Shown here one piece after another: positions 57,631 through 64,000 of a DNA stretch of 64,000 bases. The stretch is taken from the NCBI GenBank assembly GCA_026545225.1, contig CM048848.1:24344806-24408805 (forward strand). The letters are read 5' to 3'. Under the pieces are notes generated by a model that did not search any database, was not told the DNA's origin, and was given only the letters and a program-made list of their open reading frames with translations. Source of the DNA: Cornus controversa (Eukaryota; Streptophyta; Magnoliopsida; Cornales; Cornaceae). The position numbers and the translations under genes are program-made. Numbering within the stretch: position 1 is the first letter of the stretch; each line of letters begins with the position of its first letter.

Positions 57631-58158
57631 TGGTCTTACTATGTTATTCCAAATTAGACATGTATCTTATCACTAAAAATCCGAAGCTACTTAATATAGC
57701 TACTTAATCACGGTGCATGGGCTCAAAAAAAAAATCATTTAAAATATAGCTACTTAATCATTAACACTCACATAGAGCCGGTTGGTCAAAATAAAGACAT
57801 ATATATGTGTGTATTCAATCAAGATAATATTGTAATACACATCACTATCATACACCATCATCACATCATCCCCTCACACACTCAATCCCACCCCAAAGCC
57901 AGTGATCTAACCCACTGCTCATCCCTCACCCTCCAGTTGCAGATATCTTCTATTTAGATCTACTTCACAATGAATACCTCGAAGTCCCACTGTCGCTTTA
58001 AGTTTGCCCTTTATAGTTGGTCCAACCGAAGGAGAACTCGTCACAACCCTCTACCAAACCATCAGCCGCACCACCAACAACTTCAACTCTGTCAACATCA
58101 CCCGCAACCCAAGCACGAATGATATCTGCTTTCGTTCCCCGGCCACTAACTCCCCCTC
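57631..58158. other. Flank left of the copia element
   Basis: No recognised gene. Short open frames at 57970-58158 on the plus strand could be host sequence into which the copia element inserted, but they show no motif. Confidence 0.45.
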
Positions 58159-58404
58159 TGTAGAGTTTCAAATATTTAGAGAATTGCTGCCTTTCCTTAA
58201 ATGCAAGTATAGGCATGTATTTATAATGATGTAAAATATATTATATTACAACCAAACCATGAAAGATAAAACAGAGGAATACATTTGAATTTAAATTGAT
58301 TACATATCTAAACAAACTTATCAAGGATCCTATGAAAGTATTTGAACTGGTCTTCTTGTAACTCCTTTGAGCCACTAGTTGTTGCTGTGGATAAGTCTCT
58401 AACA
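58159..58404 (-). repeat. 3' LTR of copia element F
   Basis: On the minus strand it begins TGTTAGAG (58404) and ends CTCTACA (58159), 246 bases, with TG/CA ends in short inverted repeats. A TATA-like TATAAATACATGCC lies on the minus strand near 58225. The purine tract CTTGAGGGGACA precedes it at about 58403-58414. The pol frame runs into the LTR, as is common in plant copia elements. Confidence 0.82.
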
Positions 58405-61400
58405 TGTCCCCTCAAGCTTAACTGGGCAAAGGCAATGTTCAGCTTGTCAGGAATGAGAGAGAATTGAGATAAGGATAGCAGCTTGGTGAAGATGTCAGCT
58501 ACCTGATCTTTGGTAGAAATGAAGCGGATATCTAATGTACCACGAGCAACCATATCTCGAACAAAATGAAAATCTATCTCGACATGTTTGGTTCAAGCAT
58601 GGAAAACTGGATTTGAGGATAAATATGTTGCACCAATATTGTCACACCAAAGAATGGGAGTTGTAGAAGGAAGCGACTCAAGTTCAGTTAGAAGATAACA
58701 TAACCATGAGATCTCAGTTGCGGTATTTGCTAAGGATTTATATTCAACTTCGGTGCTTGACTAGGCTACAGTAGCTTGCTTCTTGCAACTCCAAGAAATT
58801 AGATTGTCCTCAAGAAAGACACAATAGCCTCCTATGGAGCATCTATCGTCACCACTACCTGCCCAATCTGCATCGAAGTAGGCTTGTAATGAAAGGGATC
58901 GTGACCTGTGAAATTGGAGGCCAAAATCCACAGTTTGCTTAAGGTAGCACAGAAAGCGCTTGGTTAACTGCCAGTGGAGTGTTGTTGGTTTGTGGAGAAA
59001 TTGGGATTGCTTGTTAACTGTGAATGCTATATCTGGTCTAGTGATGTAGAGATATTGAAGACCACCAATAGTGCTTCTGTAAAGTGTTGGATCCAAAAAT
59101 GTTTCACTTTCCTAAGCCAAAAGTTTTGTGGATGTGGCCATAGGAGAATGAACCGGTTTTGCTTCTAACATATTGGTGCGTTTCAATATATCCATAATGT
59201 ATCGATGTTGAGATATAATGAACCCCTTGGAATTTTGAATTATTTCAACACCAAGAAAAAAATAGAGCGGACCCAAATTTTTAACAGCAAATTCATTGTG
59301 TAAAGCTGATATAAATCATCAATAGCCGTCCGTTTATTACTTGTGATGAGAATATCGTCCACATATATAAGCATAAATATTTTGATTGTGGAAGATGTAT
59401 AAACAAACAAGGAAGTGTCAGATCAAGTACCTTTAAAACCAAGAGCAAGAAGCTTATTGCTAAGTCTTTCGAACCAAGCCCGTGGGGCTTGTTTAAGACC
59501 ATGCAAAGCTTTTTTGTAATTTACATACATGGTTTAGGTACTGGGGATGAAGAAAACCAGGGGGCTGAGACATATACACTTCCTTTGATAAATTTCCATG
59601 AAGGAAAGCATTTTGAATATTTATTTAATGAATGGGCCAACCAGCTAAGATAGCTAAAGAAAGAACAGTGTGTACCATTATAGGCTTAACAACAGGGCTA
59701 AATGTTTCACCAAAATCAATACCTGGTTGTTGATGATAGCCTTTGGCAACAAGACGCGCATTATAGTGTTCAATATTACCATCCGCATGTCATTTGATAT
59801 GAAACACCCACTTTGAGCCAATGATGTTACAAGTTGAAGTAGGAGGAACCAAGGTCCATGTTTGATTTTTTAGCAATGCATTAAATTCAATATTCATTGC
59901 TTGATGCTATAATGGATCTTTAATGGTTGTGGTATAGCAGATAGGCTCAGTAGGCTGTTGAGAAGATTCAGTAAAGAGAACTCATGGGATTGGATGTCAA
60001 ATTATGCCTTGAGGAAGGTTTTTGGGTTTTCGAATATTGTTTTTGGAACGGGTGAGCATTGGGTGCACTGATGTTATTTGAGGGTCAATGTTTGAAGGAG
60101 GAGAATTGTCTGAGCATAGGGAAGGTCGTGGGTTCGAAAGAGATGTAGTTGGATTGGTGGGGAAAGGCTCAATAGGTGTAGTTATTTGTGGTGAGGTTAA
60201 GGATGGGTTCGGACTAGGTGGATCTAGTGTGCTTGCGGGCTGGTTATGGAGAAAAGTGTCTATAGATTTGATTGAGGGACTACTTGGAGAAACTATTACT
60301 GTCGAGACCCTTGTATCCGATAGACTCAGAAGATGATCATTATGGAATTGAGAGGGAGGAGAGTGGCACGTTAGGATGGTTTTGAAAGGAAATGTAAATT
60401 CATCAAATTGTACATCACGGGAGATATAAACACGGAGAGTGGGAACATGGAGACACTTATATCCTTTGTGTAAAAAGCTATATTCAAGAAAGACACATGG
60501 CAGAGAACGAGGTTGAAATTTGTTGGTATTATATTGCCAGATATTAGGCCAACAAGTGCAACCAAATATTTTTAGAAAGTGTAATCAGGTGGAGATTTGA
60601 AAAGAACCTCATATGGAGTACGATTTTGAAGTGTGGGAGTATGCATACGATTAATTAAGTAACAGGCCGTGAGGAAAGCATCGTCCCAAAGTTGTTGAGG
60701 AATGCTGGCTTGGGATAATAAGGTAAGGCCTGTTTCCACTATGTGGCGATGTTTGCACTCAATAACACCATTTTATTGGTGCATATGAGGGCAAGAAAGA
60801 CGATGAATGATACCTTGATCCTGGAAAATTTTATGAAGCGAGCGATATTCACTGCCCTAATCAGATTGCACAGCTTTGATTTTAGTATTAAAATACCATT
60901 CAACGTATGATTGAAATTTGAGAAAAATTCGACTAACATCACTTTTTAGAGAAATGGGATAAAGCCATAAATATTTGCTAAATGCATCCAAAAAAGAAAA
61001 ATAATATTTATGGCCAGTGAGTGAACAAATAGGAGCAGGGCCCTATACATCAGTACAGATTAATGCTAACGGTTCTGTAACTTGAGTTAGAGAAGTGAAA
61101 AATGGTAATTGCCGACTCTTTGAACTCAAGCAAGCAGAGCATTTGTGAGAGACTGAGTGACGATGTACTAGGGACTTGTATTTGACGAAGGACTCAATGA
61201 ACAATTTGAAATGAAAGATGACCCATGCGAGCATGTCATAAGGAGATAGTTGAGTGTTCACTTGAGAAAATGGACGAAACATATTTATTTGGAGTGGATG
61301 AAATTTGGTAAAGTCCATTGTTACTCAGGCCTTGGAGCAGCAGCTTTCCCATAGCTCGATCCTTCAAAAGAAAATAAGATGGGTGGAATTCAAAAAATGT

Positions 61401-61472
61401 GTTAGTGTCTTTTGTGAAGCACTAGACAGAAAGCAATTTTTTGCAGATATGGAGAACATATAAAACATTGTT
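58405..61472 (-). pseudogene. Integrase, RT and RNase H of copia element F, broken
   Basis: Read on the minus strand from the right: a pre-integrase part (NVLYVLHICKKLL, 61470-61430) and the integrase zinc region (HKCSACLSSKSRQLPF near 61100). The integrase core follows (FLDAFSKYLWLYPI near 60960; HRHIVETG near 60730; YLINRMHTPTLQNRTPYE near 60640). RT has an intact YVDD at about 59350-59370. RNase H contains YRSTIGGLQYLYITRPDIAF (59080-59020), [36 protein letters not shown] and STKDQVADIFTK (58510). Many stops and frame changes make it non-functional. Confidence 0.9.
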
Positions 61473-63175
61473 AATGAACCTAGAGGGGGAGGGGGTGAAT
61501 AGGTTCTTCAATTTTTCTTCCTAATATTGCAAGCTTGGTTGTCACATGCAATCACATAATTTTATGGACACATAGTTTTATAGAGGAAACCCCAAGGTGG
61601 GGAAAAAACCTCTTTGAACTAAGCTCCACTATGTCTGAAAGGGCAGTACAGTAATTCTCTCAATCACTCTCTCACTCACCCAACTCACAACATAGTTCAC
61701 TCTAGCACTCACCCAGTTCACATCCTCCCTAGGCCTGAACCACTCTCACCAAATTTCACAACAGTTTTTTCGCTCTTAATCCCAACTTGGGCTTCCCAAA
61801 GCCCAAGCTATCTCACCTGAATCTCACCACAATCACTCACACTCTCCCTGTCCAAAGTATCCCAATACTTGGACTATACATAGTGATAGTGGAGTAAGTT
61901 CGATGTCCTGAGCAGCGGCAATGGCTTCTAGCTTTGTATATTGGTCTTTAAGATGAATTTCAACTCTTCAAACTCTGATGGTTAGTCTTCAAGGTCAGGT
62001 GTGATAGTGACTTGGTCACTTGACTTCTTGGCGGATTATGACACTTGAACTTCCTCAAAGATAGTCTTCAATAAGTATACCTTTAAGATGTAGCTGCAAC
62101 ATACTTGTAGTAGACACTCTTTCAATGAATCCCTTTTCAGCCAATTAGACTCCCGTTGAGCTTGGTGTATTCCCTTTTAACAACTGTCTTGTCATTGCTT
62201 GGTATATTCTCTTTAAAAGCTTGTTCTGATATTTTAGGCCTTGTACCTATTCTTAATCTTGGCAAGAATATAACTAGAGTAGACTTTTAGTAGCACAACT
62301 ACAAAGGATGCAAGTAAACCAATTTGCACTCAAAGAAACCAAAGTCAGAATGTATTTTTTTCCAGCAAATATAGAGTTCAGAAAATTAGAACTTAGCATT
62401 TAGCAATATGGAATTCAAAAATCAGAATTCTGCATTCAGCATTGCGGAGTTCATAATTTAGTTTTTAGAAATATGGAATTCAAAATTTGGAATTCAGTTT
62501 TCAGCAATGTGGAATTCAGAATTCAGTTTTCAGCAATATGGAATTCAAAATTTGGAATTCAATTTTCAGCAATGTGGAATTCAGAATTCAGTTTTCAGCA
62601 ATGTAACAGGGCATAGGTAAGTTATGATGAACTATAATTTGATTTTGGTCTAGTTGTGGAATAATGTGAAATCCAACATATTCATGACATGAATTAAAAC
62701 AAGCTCAAGTGCAATAAAAAACTCAGAAATCAACTAGAACCATAATCTATCAGTAAATTGTGATTTTTTCAACAAAAATGAACAGTAATTGTGCTGTATA
62801 TGAGCACATCTCAAAGCACCTCATAATCCAACTGTTTGCAAGCTCTCACAAGACAAATGATGTACTAAACTTGATTAAATGATCTACTTTAGCTTATAAC
62901 ATAGTTTGTACAAATTCACAGATTATATGCCTATATTAGCAAGAAAATGATTTAGCAAAAAGAAGGTTTAGGGTGTCAAATCTGGGATGCAGTCACAATT
63001 ATGACCAAATAAGGTCTAAACTTAACTTAATAGGTATAAGAAGATGTTTCAAGCTGCTAATGAGTGTTAGGGACCATTTCAAAGTGAGAAAGAGCCTGTG
63101 CATATATGACAATAGAGATAAGAGGCTTAAAACTGGGGTTTGACTAAGTCAGATTTGGAAAATAACATAATTTCT
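61473..63175. mobile_element. Unidentified 1.7-kb insertion inside copia element F
   Basis: On the minus strand the protease end near 63190 (TTPSFVHLL) should run directly into NNVLYVLHICKK near 61470. Instead about 1.7 kb of unrelated, non-coding sequence intervenes. Its left end is GAACCTAGAGGGGGAGGGGG followed by TGAATAGGTTC, with GAACCT/AGGTTC inverted at its edges. No RT, transposase or LTR pair is recognised. Confidence 0.65.
62370..62608. repeat. Tandem repeat inside the insertion
   Basis: About four to seven copies of a unit of roughly 31 bases (two alternating types, 62 bases per pair): CAGCAATATGGAATTCAAAA, TTTGGAATTCAGTTTT and CAGCAATGTGGAATTCAGAA. Confidence 0.9.
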
Positions 63176-64000
63176 CAATAGATGCACAAATGAAGGAGTA
63201 GTAATTTGGGTGGTTCCAATATGGTGAGTAGGAAGACCATTACCATTGCAGACACGAATTGTGTCAGATCTAGAGTATTCTTCAGCTTTAACATTTAGAT
63301 TGGCAAGTTTTGAAGTGAGGTGGTGTGTAACACTTGAGTCTGGGTACCAGTTTGCATTAGTCGAATTTTGGGAAGCTGAGAAATATACTTGGCCTGGTGA
63401 GGAACCCCGCTGGTAAGATTCATCTTACCTGTAATAACAATCCAACGCCACATGGCCCGTTTTGTTGCAAACTTAGCAAATGGGATAAGAATTATTGGAT
63501 GAGGATGAAGAACTATGACCACGCCCCCTGCCTCGGTAGTTTCGAGATGGTGAGTTCTGATAATTTTCTCATCCATTTTGGCTTGGAGAGCCGCGATGAT
63601 TGCCACAGCCACCACGATTAGTGGTGTTACGGGATGTGAAATTAGCATTGGCGACAATTAGATCAACTATGGCCTGATGCTGCTCCAATCGCTGTTCATG
63701 AGTAAGGAGATAGTCGTAAAGGTCTTCAATTGATAGAGGTTCAACTCTAGTAGTAACAGATGTGACAAAGGAGTCATAATCAGGTCCAAGGCCTGCAAGA
63801 AGAAAGGAGACAAGTTTATAATTGTTCAAGGGTTGAGCAACGACAGAAAGAGTATCCGTGAGATTAGTAAATTGCTGGAAATAATCAGCAATTGAGAGGT
63901 TGGCTTTTTTTAGTCTGGTGAGCTATAAATGGATATGGGTAATCCGAGCATGAGAAGTGGAAGAAAACATTCGTTCTAGTGTAAACCACATCACGCGAGG
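63176..64000 (-). pseudogene. gag and protease start of copia element F, broken
   Basis: On the minus strand the gag capsid part is clear at 63829-63569 (LVSFLLAGLGPDYDSFVTSV, DLYDYLLTHEQRL). It resembles the UBN2-type gag of plant copia elements. A zinc knuckle with a stop after its first Cys (VCNKTGHVALDCYY) lies at about 63490-63440. The protease region continues to 63190 (SSVTHHLTSKLANLNV, VCNGNGLPTHHIGTTQI). Frameshifts separate these parts. Gag continues beyond the right edge. Confidence 0.85.

Larger units (their letters stand above)
58159..64000 (-). mobile_element. Ty1/copia retrotransposon F, minus strand, 5' part beyond window
   Basis: From right to left the minus strand shows gag with zinc knuckle, protease, integrase, RT, RNase H, a purine tract and the 3' LTR, the copia order with integrase before RT. 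All coding parts have stops and frameshifts. A 1.7-kb segment (61473-63175) is inserted between protease and integrase. The 5' LTR lies right of the window. Confidence 0.93.

Noticed and set aside
58004-58234. 76-residue frame with PFIVGPTEGELVTTLYQT
   Set aside because: It runs into the copia LTR and has no recognised homologue; coding not supported.

Overview
This window is nuclear DNA of a flowering plant, most probably a eudicot. The evidence is plant-type LTR retrotransposons of the Ty3/gypsy Athila and Tat-like lineages, a Ty1/copia element, a CACTA transposon, a tRNA-Met-primed TRIM, several MITEs, long AT-rich spacers with (AT)n microsatellites, and one two-exon plant cytochrome P450 gene. 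I cannot name the species. Transposable elements occupy well over half of the sequence. I see no rRNA operon, organelle segment or CRISPR array.

Layout. 1-9953: an Athila-type element (A) whose 5' LTR is cut by the window start. It has a decayed gag-pol, a deleted integrase and an env-like third ORF. 9954-12253: the 3' part of a Tat-like element (E) with an antisense ORF and its 3' LTR; A seems to have inserted into it. 12254-14888: AT-rich spacer with a LINE remnant. 14889-32167: a gag-only Tat-like element (B) whose 3' LTR is split by a complete 12.7-kb Athila-type element (D, 19191-31857, TSD GTAAC). 32168-41585: spacer holding a defective CACTA element (33482-38461, TSD CGA), TRIM-like debris, a complete 547-bp TRIM (39766-40312, TSD TTTTC) and MITEs. 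41586-45118: a very young gag-only element (C, TSD ATATT, two LTR differences by eye). 45124-58158: mostly unique AT-rich DNA with the one confident host gene, a CYP71-type P450 (48117-50347). It also holds a glycine-rich gene broken by a nonsense codon (52673-53098), MITEs, a 1-kb inverted repeat and tandem repeats. 58159-64000: a minus-strand Ty1/copia element running off the right edge, interrupted by an unidentified 1.7-kb insertion.

How the parts relate. B, C and E share LTRs and a gene-poor 3' region with GC-rich short repeats just before the polypurine tract. B and C carry gag but no pol, so they must have been moved by enzymes supplied in trans. C moved recently although its gag has an in-frame stop and lacks the zinc knuckle. 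D keeps nearly all catalytic motifs in one uninterrupted frame but has eleven stop codons, most explained by C-to-T or G-to-A change; A shows the same decay plus a frameshift and an integrase deletion. Only the P450 looks able to make a full-length protein.

I found no clearly new biochemical system. The most unusual items are the gag-only elements with hairpin-rich tandem arrays, a palindrome family shared by the D LTR and its inter-ORF region, a non-coding block shared by the 3' regions of A and D, and the 1-kb inverted repeat at 55440-56439. All coordinates, alignments and identity figures here were made by eye.
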